Assembly (NCBI RefSeq): GCF_001545035.1
Contig: NZ_FCOJ02000001.1
Location: forward strand, 1-64,000
DNA: 64,000 nt
Reading direction: 5' to 3'
Source: Caballeronia glebae
GTDB taxonomy: Bacteria > Pseudomonadota > Gammaproteobacteria > Burkholderiales > Burkholderiaceae
The notes beneath the pieces were generated by a model. The model made no database searches. It was not told where the DNA came from and saw only the letters and a list, made by a program, of their open reading frames with translations. Of this stretch, positions 16,389-25,304 are shown in pieces. Each line of letters opens with the position of its first letter. Position 1 is the first letter of the stretch. Both the position numbers and the translations under genes were made by a program.

Positions 16389-18305
16389 ATGTACGACTTG
16401 CTGAAAACCATCGACGATCCGGCCGATTTGCGCGCCCTGGATCGCCGCCAACTGCAACCGCTGGCCGACGAGCTGCGAGCCTACGTGCTCGACAGCGTGT
16501 CCCAGACGGGCGGCCATCTGTCGTCCAATCTGGGCACGGTCGAGCTGACGATCGCGTTGCACTATGTGTTCGATACGCCTAATGACCGAATCGTCTGGGA
16601 CGTCGGTCATCAGACGTATCCGCACAAGATCCTGACCGGCCGACGCGATCAGATGCCCGGGCTGCGCCAGTTCGGCGGCATTTCCGGCTTTCCGCGCCGC
16701 GCCGAGTCCGAATACGACACCTTCGGCACCGCGCATTCCAGCACGTCGATTTCGGCGGCGCTCGGCATGGCTATCGCCAACAAGCTGCAAGGCGACAACC
16801 GCTATTCGATCGCCGTGATCGGCGACGGCGCGATGACTGCGGGCATGGCCTTCGAGGCGATGAACAACGCAGGCGTCGCCGACGACGTGCCGCTGCTCGT
16901 CATCCTGAACGACAACGACATGTCGATCTCGCCGCCGGTCGGCGCGCTCAATCGCCATCTCGCGCGTCTGATGTCGGGCCGCTTCTACGCCGCCGCGCGC
17001 GCGGGCGTCGAGCGCGTGTTGCGCCATGCGCCGCCGGTGCTCGACCTCGCGCGCAAGCTCGAAGAGCACGCGAAGGGCATGATCGTGCCGGCTACGCTGT
17101 TCGAAGAGTTCGGCTTCAACTACATCGGGCCGATCGACGGTCACGATCTCGATTCGCTCGTCCCGACGCTGCAGAACATCAAGGAACTGCGCGGTCCGCA
17201 ATTCCTGCACGTCGTCACGAAGAAAGGGCAGGGCTACAAGCTCGCCGAAGCCGATCCGGTGCTCTATCACGGCCCTGGCAAATTCAATCCGGCTGAAGGC
17301 ATCAAGCCATCGACGGCGCCTTCGAAGAAGACTTACACGCAGGTGTTCGGCGAATGGCTGTGCGACGCCGCCGCCCAAGATTCGCGCGTGGTCGGCATCA
17401 CGCCGGCGATGCGAGAAGGCTCCGGCATGGTCGAGTTCGAGAAGCGTTTCCCGGAGCGTTATTTCGATGTCGGCATCGCCGAGCAGCACGCCGTGACGTT
17501 CGCGGGCGGGCTGGCCGCGGACGGCATGAAGCCGGTCGTCGCTATCTATTCGACCTTCCTGCAACGCGGGTATGACCAGCTCATCCACGATGTCGCGCTG
17601 CAGAACTTGCCGGTGGTGTTCGCCATCGACCGCGCGGGTCTCGTCGGCGCGGACGGCGCGACGCACGCGGGCAACTACGATCTCGCGTTCCTGCGCTGCA
17701 TTCCGAATATGACGGTGATGGCGGCATCGGACGAAAACGAGTGCCGCCAGATGCTCTACACGGCGCTGCAGCAGCCGAATCCGACGGCCGTGCGCTATCC
17801 GCGCGGCGCGGGCACGGGTGTGGCGACCGTCAAGCAAATGACCGCGATTCCCGTCGGCCGTGGCGAGATTCGCCGCGAGTCGTCGCAAAAGCTGGGCTCG
17901 GGCAAGCGCATCGCGATCTGCGCGTTCGGCACGATGGTCGCGCCGTCGCTCGCCGCCGCCGAAGAGCTGGATCTGACCGTCGCCAACATGCGCTTCGTGA
18001 AGCCGGTCGACGCCGATCTGCTGCGCGAACTCGCCGCCACGCACGACGCCATCGTGACGATCGAAGAAGGCGCGATCATGGGCGGCGCAGGTTCGGCGTG
18101 CGTCGAAGCGCTGCTGGCCAGTTCCGTCGTGAAGCCCGTGCTGCAGCTCGGCCTGCCCGACGCTTTCATCGATCACGGCGATCCGGCCAAGCTGCTGTCG
18201 AGCGTCGGACTGGACGCGGCCGGCATCGTTAAATCGATTCGCGAGCGCTTCATCAACGCAATCGAAAGCGCCAACGCAGGCAAGCTGACCAAGCGCGTCG
18301 CCTGA
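16389..18305 (+). CDS. dxs: 1-deoxy-D-xylulose-5-phosphate synthase
   Basis: Makes DXP from pyruvate and glyceraldehyde 3-phosphate, the first step of the MEP isoprenoid pathway, and feeds IspA next door. The 638 aa show the family layout: the substrate segment [14 protein letters not shown], the ThDP motif [16 protein letters not shown], the transketolase-like middle domain ([15 protein letters not shown]) and the C-terminal domain. All key motifs look intact. Confidence 0.97.
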   Translation: MYDLLKTIDDPADLRALDRRQLQPLADELRAYVLDSVSQTGGHLSSNLGTVELTIALHYVFDTPNDRIVWDVGHQTYPHKILTGRRDQMPGLRQFGGISGFPRRAESEYDTFGTAHSSTSISAALGMAIANKLQGDNRYSIAVIGDGAMTAGMAFEAMNNAGVADDVPLLVILNDNDMSISPPVGALNRHLARLMSGRFYAAARAGVERVLRHAPPVLDLARKLEEHAKGMIVPATLFEEFGFNYIGPIDGHDLDSLVPTLQNIKELRGPQFLHVVTKKGQGYKLAEADPVLYHGPGKFNPAEGIKPSTAPSKKTYTQVFGEWLCDAAAQDSRVVGITPAMREGSGMVEFEKRFPERYFDVGIAEQHAVTFAGGLAADGMKPVVAIYSTFLQRGYDQLIHDVALQNLPVVFAIDRAGLVGADGATHAGNYDLAFLRCIPNMTVMAASDENECRQMLYTALQQPNPTAVRYPRGAGTGVATVKQMTAIPVGRGEIRRESSQKLGSGKRIAICAFGTMVAPSLAAAEELDLTVANMRFVKPVDADLLRELAATHDAIVTIEEGAIMGGAGSACVEALLASSVVKPVLQLGLPDAFIDHGDPAKLLSSVGLDAAGIVKSIRERFINAIESANAGKLTKRVA

Positions 18306-18358
18306 CGACGCTTGGCTCGAACGGCGCGCTCGGGGCGCGCCGTGCATCAACGCTTTGG

Positions 18359-18390
18359 CACACGGCGCGGGCATCGACCCGCGCCGTGTG
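18359..18390. terminator. Perfect 13-bp hairpin after dxs
   Basis: CACACGGCGCGGG and its exact complement flank a 6-base loop between dxs and folE2. No T tract follows (CGCTTAAACG), so it may be a Rho-linked or mRNA-stabilising hairpin rather than a classic terminator. Confidence 0.5.
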
Positions 18391-18451
18391 CGCTTAAACG
18401 TTTCGAACCGCTCGCGTCTCGCGCGGCGCGCAGCGCATAAGGACAAAACAA

Positions 18452-19258
18452 ATGAATCAGATGAATCCCGCCTTCGTCATGCCCGACGTTCAGAGCACGC
18501 CCGACACGCGCCAGATCGCGATTCAGCGTGTCGGCGTAAAGGGCGTGCGCTATCCGCTGACGGTGTTGACGGAACACGGGCTCAAGCCGACCGTCGGCGT
18601 CTGGAATCTCGACGTTCATCTGCCTGCCGAGCAGAAGGGCACGCACATGTCGCGTTTCGTCGCGTTGCTGGAGGAGAATCGGCTGCCCGTCGATCAGCAC
18701 GCGCTGCGCGGGCTGCTAGCCCTGATGCTGGCGAAACTCGAAGCACATTCGGGCTGCATCGAAGTGACGATGCCGTACTTCGTGATGAAGACCGCGCCTG
18801 TCTCGGGCGTGAAAAGCCTGCTGGACTACGAAGTGACGTTCATCGCCGAGCGGCGCGACGGCGACACGCGCATGTCGATCAAAGTGCTCGTGCCGGTCAC
18901 GAGCCTGTGTCCGTGTTCGAAGCAGATTTCGCAGTATGGCGCGCACAACCAGCGCTCGCACGTCACGATCGCGGCGGAACTGGCGGACGAGATCGCCGTC
19001 GAGGATCTGATCCGCATCGCGGAGGAAGAGGCGTCGTGCGAGCTGTGGGGCCTGCTGAAGCGCCCCGACGAGAAGTTCGTGACCGAGCGCGCGTATGAAA
19101 ATCCTAAGTTCGTCGAAGACCTCGTGCGCGATGTCGCCACGCGTCTGAACGCCGACGAACGCATCGTCGCTTATACGCTCGAAGCGGAGAATTTCGAGTC
19201 GATTCACAATCACAGCGCGTATGCGGTGATCGAGCGCGACAAGCGCTGCGACGCCTGA
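18452..19258 (+). CDS. folE2: GTP cyclohydrolase I type FolE2
   Basis: A type IB GTP cyclohydrolase, 268 aa, that opens GTP to dihydroneopterin triphosphate for folate synthesis. FolE2 enzymes accept several metals and replace zinc-dependent FolE when zinc is short. The family signature [11 protein letters not shown] near residue 152 is present, with the N-terminal MPDVQS segment and the C-terminal IHNHSAYA segment. No Zur site is obvious in the 146-base upstream gap, which is mostly a GC hairpin. Confidence 0.94.
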   Translation: MNQMNPAFVMPDVQSTPDTRQIAIQRVGVKGVRYPLTVLTEHGLKPTVGVWNLDVHLPAEQKGTHMSRFVALLEENRLPVDQHALRGLLALMLAKLEAHSGCIEVTMPYFVMKTAPVSGVKSLLDYEVTFIAERRDGDTRMSIKVLVPVTSLCPCSKQISQYGAHNQRSHVTIAAELADEIAVEDLIRIAEEEASCELWGLLKRPDEKFVTERAYENPKFVEDLVRDVATRLNADERIVAYTLEAENFESIHNHSAYAVIERDKRCDA

Positions 19259-19298
19259 GCGTCGGATCGAGAGCCGGTCGTCGAACCAGCTCTTTTTT

Positions 19299-20216
19299 CT
19301 ATGCGAGCGCCGTTTCCGAGGAAACGTGCGCTTCCCGCACCGATTCCACCACGAGCGACGCGAGCCGTTCGACCAGCGGCGATGCCTTTCCCGACGCGCG
19401 ATGCAGCGCGAGCGGAATCGATGGCAGCGCGGGCAGGCCGCCTTCGCCGGTATCGAGCGGGCGGACGGTCGACGGCAGGCCGTAGCTCGTTCGCACGGTG
19501 ACGCCGAGCCCTGCCGCCGCCGCCGCCCACAGTCCTGACAGGCTCGGGCTCGTGAACGCCACACGCCACTTGATGCCCGCGCGGTCGAGCGCCGCCGCGG
19601 CCGCGCTGTGAAAGAGACACGGACGATCGAAGGCGATGAGCGGCAAGGGCTCGTCGGCGTCGAAATGCCAGGGCACGGCCGATGACGCGATCCAGCGCAT
19701 CGACGGCGCGGCGATCGGTTCGGGCAGATTCGACGCCTGGCTTTCGTCCGGCACGCCCGCCGCGCCCCACACGAGCGCGAGATCGAGCTGGCCGCCGCCG
19801 ATACGCTCAAGCAGCTCGGTATTGCGCGCGACCCGCGCCTCGATACGCACCTTCGGATGCGCCCGCGCGAAGCGGCCGAGCACGTCCGGGAGCACGACTT
19901 CGCCGAAATCTTCCTGCAAGCCGAGCCGGATCCAGCCTTCCAGATCGACGCCGCGCACCGCGACCGCCGCTTCGTCGTTCAACTCGACGAGACGCCGCGC
20001 GTAGTTGAGCATGACTTCGCCCGCATCGGTGAGCGCGAGCCCGCGCCCCGATTTGCGAAACAGCGGCGTGCCCGCCTGTTCTTCCAGCTTGTGAATCTGG
20101 GCGCTCACGGCGGACGTCGAACGCCCGACACGATCCGCCGCCTTCGCGAAGCTGCCGAGATCCACGCCAGCGACGAAGCTGCGCAGCACCGCGAGATCGA
20201 AGGTCGTCTGGGTCAT
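19299..20216 (-). CDS. LysR-family transcriptional regulator
   Basis: A 305-aa LysR regulator. The helix-turn-helix is in residues 18-45 (GSFAKAADRVGRSTSAVSAQIHKLE), and the C-terminal effector domain follows. I place the start at MTQTTFDL (20216) rather than three codons upstream. It is divergent from the MFS transporter gene with a 93-base gap, so it probably controls that gene and itself. The effector is unknown. Confidence 0.85.
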   Translation of the reverse strand: MTQTTFDLAVLRSFVAGVDLGSFAKAADRVGRSTSAVSAQIHKLEEQAGTPLFRKSGRGLALTDAGEVMLNYARRLVELNDEAAVAVRGVDLEGWIRLGLQEDFGEVVLPDVLGRFARAHPKVRIEARVARNTELLERIGGGQLDLALVWGAAGVPDESQASNLPEPIAAPSMRWIASSAVPWHFDADEPLPLIAFDRPCLFHSAAAAALDRAGIKWRVAFTSPSLSGLWAAAAAGLGVTVRTSYGLPSTVRPLDTGEGGLPALPSIPLALHRASGKASPLVERLASLVVESVREAHVSSETALA

Positions 20217-20309
20217 GGTGATCATCCTGATTTGATGAGCGATTCATCGCAAACTTTGCGATTTTCAGGATGATGCTAAACCTCCAAACTGGTCGCAGTC
20301 AAATTTTCG

Positions 20310-21551
20310 ATGGACTGCGACATGGCGACTTCTCTCGTACTGAATTCGACGAAAACATCCGCGCTCGGTGGTGGGCATCGGTGGAAAGTGCTGGGCGTCG
20401 GTGTCGCGGCGAACGCGAGCGTGTCCGCCGCCGCGACAGGCTTTCCGACGACCGCCGTCTGGGTGCGCAGCGCCTACCATCTGAGCGACGGGCATCTGGG
20501 CGTCGTGCTGGGCGCGCTGGGGCTGGGCGTCGCGCTGTCCGAATTGCCGTGGGGCGTTCTGACCGACAAGTGGGGCGATCGTCCCGTCCTGCTGACCGGG
20601 CTATTTTCGACGGCCGCGATGCTCGTCGCGATGACCCTCTTCGCGACGCCCGCCACGGCGAGCTTCGGCTGGCTCGTCTTCGCGATGTGCGCGCTCGGTC
20701 TGCTCGGCGGCAGCGTCAACGGATCGAGCGGGCGCGCGGTGATGGCGTGGTTCGGGGAAGGCGAGCGCGGTCTCGCGATGAGCATTCGCCAGACGGCGGT
20801 GCCGCTGGGCGGCGGCATCGGCGCGGCGTTGCTGCCGTGGCTCGCGTCGTCGCATGGTTTCGGGGCCGTGTTCGGCGCGCTGGCGGCGATGTGCGCGCTA
20901 TCCGGCGTGTTCGCCTGGCGCTGGCTGCATGAACCGCCCGAAGCGAGCCATCGGGCGATTCCGAGCGACAGCGCCGCGCCGCTGAAAAACGGGCTGGTCT
21001 GGCGGGTCGTGCTGGGCATCGGCATATTGTGCGTGCCGCAATTCGCGGTGCTGAGCTTCGCGACGATATTCATGCACGACGCCGCGCGCTTCGGCCTGAC
21101 GGCGATCAGCGCGACGATGGCCACGCTCCAGATCGGCGCGATCGCGATGCGCGTCTGGAGCGGCCGCCACACGGACCGGCACGGCAATCGCCGCGCGTAT
21201 CTGCGCGTTTCGACTATCGTGGCGTGCGCGTCGTTCGTCGCGCTCGGAATCGCGACGGCTTTCGGCGCGGTCCATTGGCCCGTGCTGCTTGCGGCGATGC
21301 TGATTTTCGCGGGTGTGTGCGTGTCGGCGTGGCACGGCGTCGCGTACACGGAACTGGCGACGCTCGCGGGCACCGCGCGCGCCGGCACCGCTCTCGGCAT
21401 GGCGAACACGGCCGTCTTCGTCCGCTTTTTCGTGACGCCGCTCGCCATCCCGCATGTGCTCGCGATCGGTTCCTGGCCGATGGTCTGGCTCGTCGCGGGC
21501 GTGTGCGCGTCGCTCGCGTGGCCGTTGTTTCCGAGGCCCGCGCGCGCTTAA
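20310..21551 (+). CDS. MFS transporter
   Basis: A 413-aa major facilitator superfamily protein with about 12 hydrophobic helices. The signature loop between helices 2 and 3 reads GVLTDKWGDRP, and a second related loop is GRHTDRHGNRRAY. The start could be 20310 or the ATG at 20322 (MATSLVLN); neither has a clear ribosome-binding site. Divergence from a LysR gene suggests substrate-induced expression. The substrate is not predictable; drug or metabolite export would fit the family. Confidence 0.83.
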   Translation: MDCDMATSLVLNSTKTSALGGGHRWKVLGVGVAANASVSAAATGFPTTAVWVRSAYHLSDGHLGVVLGALGLGVALSELPWGVLTDKWGDRPVLLTGLFSTAAMLVAMTLFATPATASFGWLVFAMCALGLLGGSVNGSSGRAVMAWFGEGERGLAMSIRQTAVPLGGGIGAALLPWLASSHGFGAVFGALAAMCALSGVFAWRWLHEPPEASHRAIPSDSAAPLKNGLVWRVVLGIGILCVPQFAVLSFATIFMHDAARFGLTAISATMATLQIGAIAMRVWSGRHTDRHGNRRAYLRVSTIVACASFVALGIATAFGAVHWPVLLAAMLIFAGVCVSAWHGVAYTELATLAGTARAGTALGMANTAVFVRFFVTPLAIPHVLAIGSWPMVWLVAGVCASLAWPLFPRPARA

Positions 21552-21590
21552 ACTGGCCGTCCACGCCATCTCGACCATGCGGAGCGCATC

Positions 21591-22217
21591 GTGATTCTCA
21601 TCGGCCAATACGATTCCCCGTTCGTGCGGCGCGTGGCCATCGCGCTGAGGCTTTACGACATGGAGTATGAACATCGTCCGTGGTCGACATTCAGCGACGC
21701 CGACAAGATCGCGCCCTACAACCCGCTGTGCCGCGTGCCGACGCTCGTGCTCGATTCGGGCGATACGCTCATCGAGAGCGCGATGATTCTCGACTATCTC
21801 GACGAAGAGGCGGGCGACGCGCGCGCGATGGTTCCATCGGGCGGACCGGAGCGCCGTCAGGCGTTGAAGATCTGCGCGCTTGCGACGGGCCTCGCCGACA
21901 AGGCCGTCGCGCTCGTCTACGAACGCGTGCTGCACAAGCATAAATCGCAGACGTGGCTCGATCGCTGCACGGGACAGGTCGAGCGCGTATTGAACGCGCT
22001 GGAGGCGGACCGCGCCGCGCGCGCGACGCCTTACTGGTTCGGCGATGCGATCGGCCACGCGGATATCGCCGTGGCCTGCGCACTGCGTTTCGCGCGCGAG
22101 GCGCATCCGGAAATTTTCACTTCGACGCGCTGGCCGACGCTCATCGGCCATAGCGATCGCTGCGAGACGCTGCCCGTCTTCAAGGCGATCGTGCAGCCGT
22201 TCAACCCGCCGCGATAA
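21591..22217 (+). CDS. Glutathione S-transferase family protein
   Basis: A 208-aa GST with the thioredoxin-like N-terminal domain (GQYDSPFVRRVAIALRL, residues 5-21) and a helical C-terminal domain. The glutathione-binding segment RVPTLVLDSGDTLIES with its cis-Pro is present. Ser9 or Tyr7 near the start may be catalytic. It begins with GTG after GGAG. It lies 39 bases after the MFS gene and may be co-transcribed with it. It is convergent with tsaD, only 6 bases away. Confidence 0.83.
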   Translation: MILIGQYDSPFVRRVAIALRLYDMEYEHRPWSTFSDADKIAPYNPLCRVPTLVLDSGDTLIESAMILDYLDEEAGDARAMVPSGGPERRQALKICALATGLADKAVALVYERVLHKHKSQTWLDRCTGQVERVLNALEADRAARATPYWFGDAIGHADIAVACALRFAREAHPEIFTSTRWPTLIGHSDRCETLPVFKAIVQPFNPPR

Positions 22218-22223
22218 AAAGAT

Positions 22224-23252
22224 TCAGGCGCGCGCGAGCGACGTGAGATCCCAGCGCGGCTTCACGGTGAACGCGTAGTCGCGCACGGCCTGCTCCGGCC
22301 AGCGCGACAACCGAAGCGCACCCGCCAGCGCGATCATTGCGCCGTTGTCGGTGCACAGCGACAGGTCGGGATAATGGACGTCGAAACGACGCTTTTTCGC
22401 CGCCGCCGACAGCGCCTCGCGCAGCTGCCGGTTCGCGCCGACGCCGCCCGCCACGACGAGCCGCTTCAGTCCCGTCTTTTTCAACGCGGCGAGCGATTTG
22501 GCGACGAGCACATCCACGGCCGCATCGACGAAACCGCGCGCGAGATCGGCTTTCGCCTGCTCGCAGACGTTGTTGCCGAGCTTGCGGCTTTGCGTGAGCA
22601 CGGCCGTTTTCAGGCCGCTGAAGCTGAAATCGAGATCGCCGGAATGGAGCATCGGACGCGGCAGCGCGACCGCGCCCGGCGTACCGAATTCCGCGAGACG
22701 CGAGACTTCCGGTCCGCCCGGATAGCCTAGTCCGAGCAGTTTCGCCGTCTTGTCGAAGGCTTCGCCGGCGGCATCGTCCAGCGTTTCGCCGAGCGTCTCG
22801 TAGACGCCGACGTCGGTCACGCGCATCAGTTGCGTGTGCCCGCCCGACACGAGCAGCGCGACGAACGGGAACGGCGGCGGCGCGTCGACCAGCAACGGCG
22901 ACAGCAGATGCCCTTCCAGATGATGGATGCCGACGGTCGGCTTGTCCCACGCCATTGCTAGCGCATTCGCGATGCTCGCGCCGACGAGCAGCGCGCCCGC
23001 GAGTCCCGGCCCTTGCGTGAACGCGATGGCGTCGATGTCGCCGCGTTGCGCGCCGGACTCGTCGAGCACTTCCTCCAGAAGCGGCAGCGCGCGCCGGATG
23101 TGATCGCGCGAAGCCAGCTCCGGCACGACGCCGCCGTAATCGCGATGCATCGCGATCTGCGAGTGAAGGGCGTGCGAAAGCAGACCGCGCTCGGTGTCGT
23201 AGAGGGCGAGGCCGGTTTCGTCGCAGGAGCTTTCGATGCCGAGAACGAGCAT
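22224..23252 (-). CDS. tsaD: tRNA N6-adenosine threonylcarbamoyltransferase TsaD
   Basis: The catalytic subunit of the t6A synthase, which modifies A37 of ANN-decoding tRNAs with TsaB and TsaE. The 342 aa have the ASKHA fold, with the metal-binding pair His111/His115 (HHLEGH), the N-terminal ESSCDETG motif and the late CTDNGAMIA motif. The gene stands alone, as is common. Confidence 0.95.
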   Translation of the reverse strand: MLVLGIESSCDETGLALYDTERGLLSHALHSQIAMHRDYGGVVPELASRDHIRRALPLLEEVLDESGAQRGDIDAIAFTQGPGLAGALLVGASIANALAMAWDKPTVGIHHLEGHLLSPLLVDAPPPFPFVALLVSGGHTQLMRVTDVGVYETLGETLDDAAGEAFDKTAKLLGLGYPGGPEVSRLAEFGTPGAVALPRPMLHSGDLDFSFSGLKTAVLTQSRKLGNNVCEQAKADLARGFVDAAVDVLVAKSLAALKKTGLKRLVVAGGVGANRQLREALSAAAKKRRFDVHYPDLSLCTDNGAMIALAGALRLSRWPEQAVRDYAFTVKPRWDLTSLARA

Positions 23253-23352
23253 GGGAGTGACGCTTTGGAGGGAACAAAAAAGTATAGCAGCGGCGCACCT
23301 TTAGCGTTTTGCGGTTCGGAACGCCCGCCGCGCAGCGGTTAAAATGCGCGCC

Positions 23353-24579
23353 ATGGAATCCTTCGATATCGCTGTCATCGGCGCGGGCGCGGCCGGCATG
23401 ATGTGCGCGGCGGTGGCCGCTCAATCCGGGCGCCGCGTCGTGCTCATCGACCACGCCGAGCGTCTCGCCGAGAAAATCCGCATCTCCGGCGGCGGGCGCT
23501 GCAACTTCACGAACATCAACGCGCAGCCGGCAAATTTTTTGTCGGCGAATCCGCATTTCTGCCGCTCTGCGCTCGCACGCTACACACCGCGCGATTTTCT
23601 CGCGCTGCTCAAGCAATACCGCGTGAAGTGGCATGAGAAGCACAAGGGCCAGCTCTTCTGCGACGACTCCAGCGAGACCATCATCGACGTGCTGAAAAGC
23701 GAGTGCGATGCGGGCCGCGTCGCGTGGCGGCGTCCGGTCGCCGTGCATGAGATTCGTCACGACGGCGCGCGCTTCTCGCTCGACACGACCGCGGGCGCCA
23801 TCAACGCGGGGGCGATCGTGATCGCGACGGGCGGCCTGTCGATTCCGAAGATCGGCGCGACGGATTTCGGCTATCGCGTCGCGAAGCAGTTCGGCCACAA
23901 GCTCATCGATACGCGTCCGGCGCTCGTGCCGCTCACGTTCACGTCCGCCGACTGGGCGCCGTTCGCCGAGTTGTCGGGGCTTTCGCTGCCGGTGCGCATC
24001 AGCGCGGGGACGGGCAAGACGCGCGGCGAATTCGATGAAGATCTGCTGCTCACACATCGCGGCGTGTCCGGGCCGGGCGTACTGCAGATATCGAGCTACT
24101 GGAACACGTCGGAGCCGATTCACGTCGATCTGCTTCCCGATATCGACGCCACCGGAATGCTCATCGAAGCCAAAGCGGGCTCGAAGAAACAGATCGGCAA
24201 TTTTCTGGCCGAACATGTGCCCGCGCGTCTCGCGCACGCGTGGCTCGAAGCGCGACGCGTTCCGCTCGACGCGCGCCTCGCCGATCTGCCCGATCGCACG
24301 TTGAAGGCGATCGGCGCATCGCTGTCGGACTGGGCGCTCACGCCGAGCGGCACTGAAGGCTATCGCAAGGCGGAGGTGACGCGCGGCGGCGTCGACACGC
24401 GCGAGCTTTCGTCCGCGACGATGATGAGCGAACGCGTCGCCGGACTCTATTTCATCGGCGAGGCGGTCGATGTCACCGGCTGGCTCGGCGGCTACAACTT
24501 CCAGTGGGCGTGGGCCTCGGGCGTCGCGGCGGGCAAGGCCGCCGCCGAGTATTCGAGAGACGCGGCGACGGCCGCCTGA
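23353..24579 (+). CDS. HI0933/BaiN-type FAD-dependent oxidoreductase
   Basis: A 408-aa flavoprotein of the HI0933 (YhiN/BaiN) family. The N-terminal FAD motif is GAGAAGMMCA, and the family signature GGGRCNFTN follows near residue 50. The C-terminal segment GEAVDVTGWLGGYNFQWAWASG closes the FAD site. The physiological reaction of most members is unknown. I chose the ATG at 23353; one three codons earlier (23344) is also in frame. It precedes the yqeY-dnaG-rpoD block. Confidence 0.87.
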   Translation: MESFDIAVIGAGAAGMMCAAVAAQSGRRVVLIDHAERLAEKIRISGGGRCNFTNINAQPANFLSANPHFCRSALARYTPRDFLALLKQYRVKWHEKHKGQLFCDDSSETIIDVLKSECDAGRVAWRRPVAVHEIRHDGARFSLDTTAGAINAGAIVIATGGLSIPKIGATDFGYRVAKQFGHKLIDTRPALVPLTFTSADWAPFAELSGLSLPVRISAGTGKTRGEFDEDLLLTHRGVSGPGVLQISSYWNTSEPIHVDLLPDIDATGMLIEAKAGSKKQIGNFLAEHVPARLAHAWLEARRVPLDARLADLPDRTLKAIGASLSDWALTPSGTEGYRKAEVTRGGVDTRELSSATMMSERVAGLYFIGEAVDVTGWLGGYNFQWAWASGVAAGKAAAEYSRDAATAA

Positions 24580-24629
24580 GCGCATCCGTCCGGGGGTTTT
24601 GGCGAGTCTCGAAACGCGAACCCGTTTGC

Positions 24630-24775
24630 TATACTCAGACGGTCATCGGAGGATTCTCTCCGCGCTGGCTGGCGCTGAAACGGGTTTCGCGGCACGTGTC
24701 GCCGCGTCCCTTCGCTGCATCTCAGAACGGCCCGCTAACAATCCCGCTTGAGGAGGCGTTCCCAAGCGGGTTTTT
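24630..24775 (+). ncRNA. Candidate small RNA with its own promoter and terminator
   Basis: In the 259-base gap before yqeY, TATACT at 24630-24635 is a good -10 (the -35 is weak). A transcript from about 24642 would run about 130 bases to a strong terminator. It contains a 5' hairpin CGGAG/CTCCG around 24646-24661. The loop of the terminator carries GAGGAGG, a Shine-Dalgarno-like sequence. There is no ORF of note. It could instead be the leader of yqeY with an attenuator. I recognise no known RNA family. Confidence 0.4.
24743..24775 (+). terminator. Intrinsic terminator upstream of yqeY
   Basis: CCCGCTTG and CAAGCGGG form an 8-bp perfect stem with a 12-base loop, followed by TTTTT. It ends the putative small RNA, or attenuates the yqeY-dnaG transcript 64 bases before its start codon. 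Confidence 0.75.
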
Positions 24776-24838
24776 GCTTTCGCGGGATAACCCAAGCGCC
24801 GGCCGGAATCCAACTTTCGTAATTGCACCGGGTGAACG

Positions 24839-25285
24839 ATGAGCCTCAAAGACCAGATCAGCGACGACATGAAGACTGCCATGCGCGCGAAAGAAACCGA
24901 GCGTCTCGGCACGATTCGCCTGCTGCTCGCGGCAATCAAGCAGCGCGAAGTCGACGATCGCGTCACGCTCGACGATGCGGCCATCACCGCCGTCATCGAC
25001 AAGATGATCAAGCAACGCAAGGATTCGATCAGCCAGTTCGAGGCTGCGGCCCGCACCGATCTCGCCGACAAGGAAAAGGCGGAACTGGCGGTGCTGGCGG
25101 CGTATATGCCCGAACAGCTTTCCCCCGATGCGATCGCCGCCGAAGTTCAGGCCGCTGTCGCCGCGACGGGCGCCGCCGGCCCGCAGGACATGGGCAAAGT
25201 GATGGGCGTACTGAAGCCGAAGCTTGCCGGCAAAGCCGACATGACCGCCGTCTCCGCGCAGGTGAAAGCCGCACTCGCCAAGTAA
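24839..25285 (+). CDS. yqeY: GatB/YqeY domain-containing protein
   Basis: A 148-aa helical protein of the YqeY family, related to the tRNA-binding tail of GatB; its cellular role is unclear. The family start MSLKDQISDDMKTAMRAKE and the later YMPEQLS and MGKVMGVLKPKLAGKAD segments are visible. In many Burkholderiales it lies between rpsU and dnaG; here rpsU is absent upstream. It is followed by dnaG after 19 bases, so the two are probably co-transcribed. Confidence 0.9.
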   Translation: MSLKDQISDDMKTAMRAKETERLGTIRLLLAAIKQREVDDRVTLDDAAITAVIDKMIKQRKDSISQFEAAARTDLADKEKAELAVLAAYMPEQLSPDAIAAEVQAAVAATGAAGPQDMGKVMGVLKPKLAGKADMTAVSAQVKAALAK

Positions 25286-25304
25286 CGTCCGCGATTCTGA
25301 TTCG

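Noticed and set aside
16359..18446. Long minus-strand frame opposite dxs
   Set aside because: Typical GC-rich shadow of dxs, whose motifs are unambiguous.
22201..24585. Long minus-strand frame through tsaD and the HI0933-type gene
   Set aside because: Spans two real genes and shows no domain.
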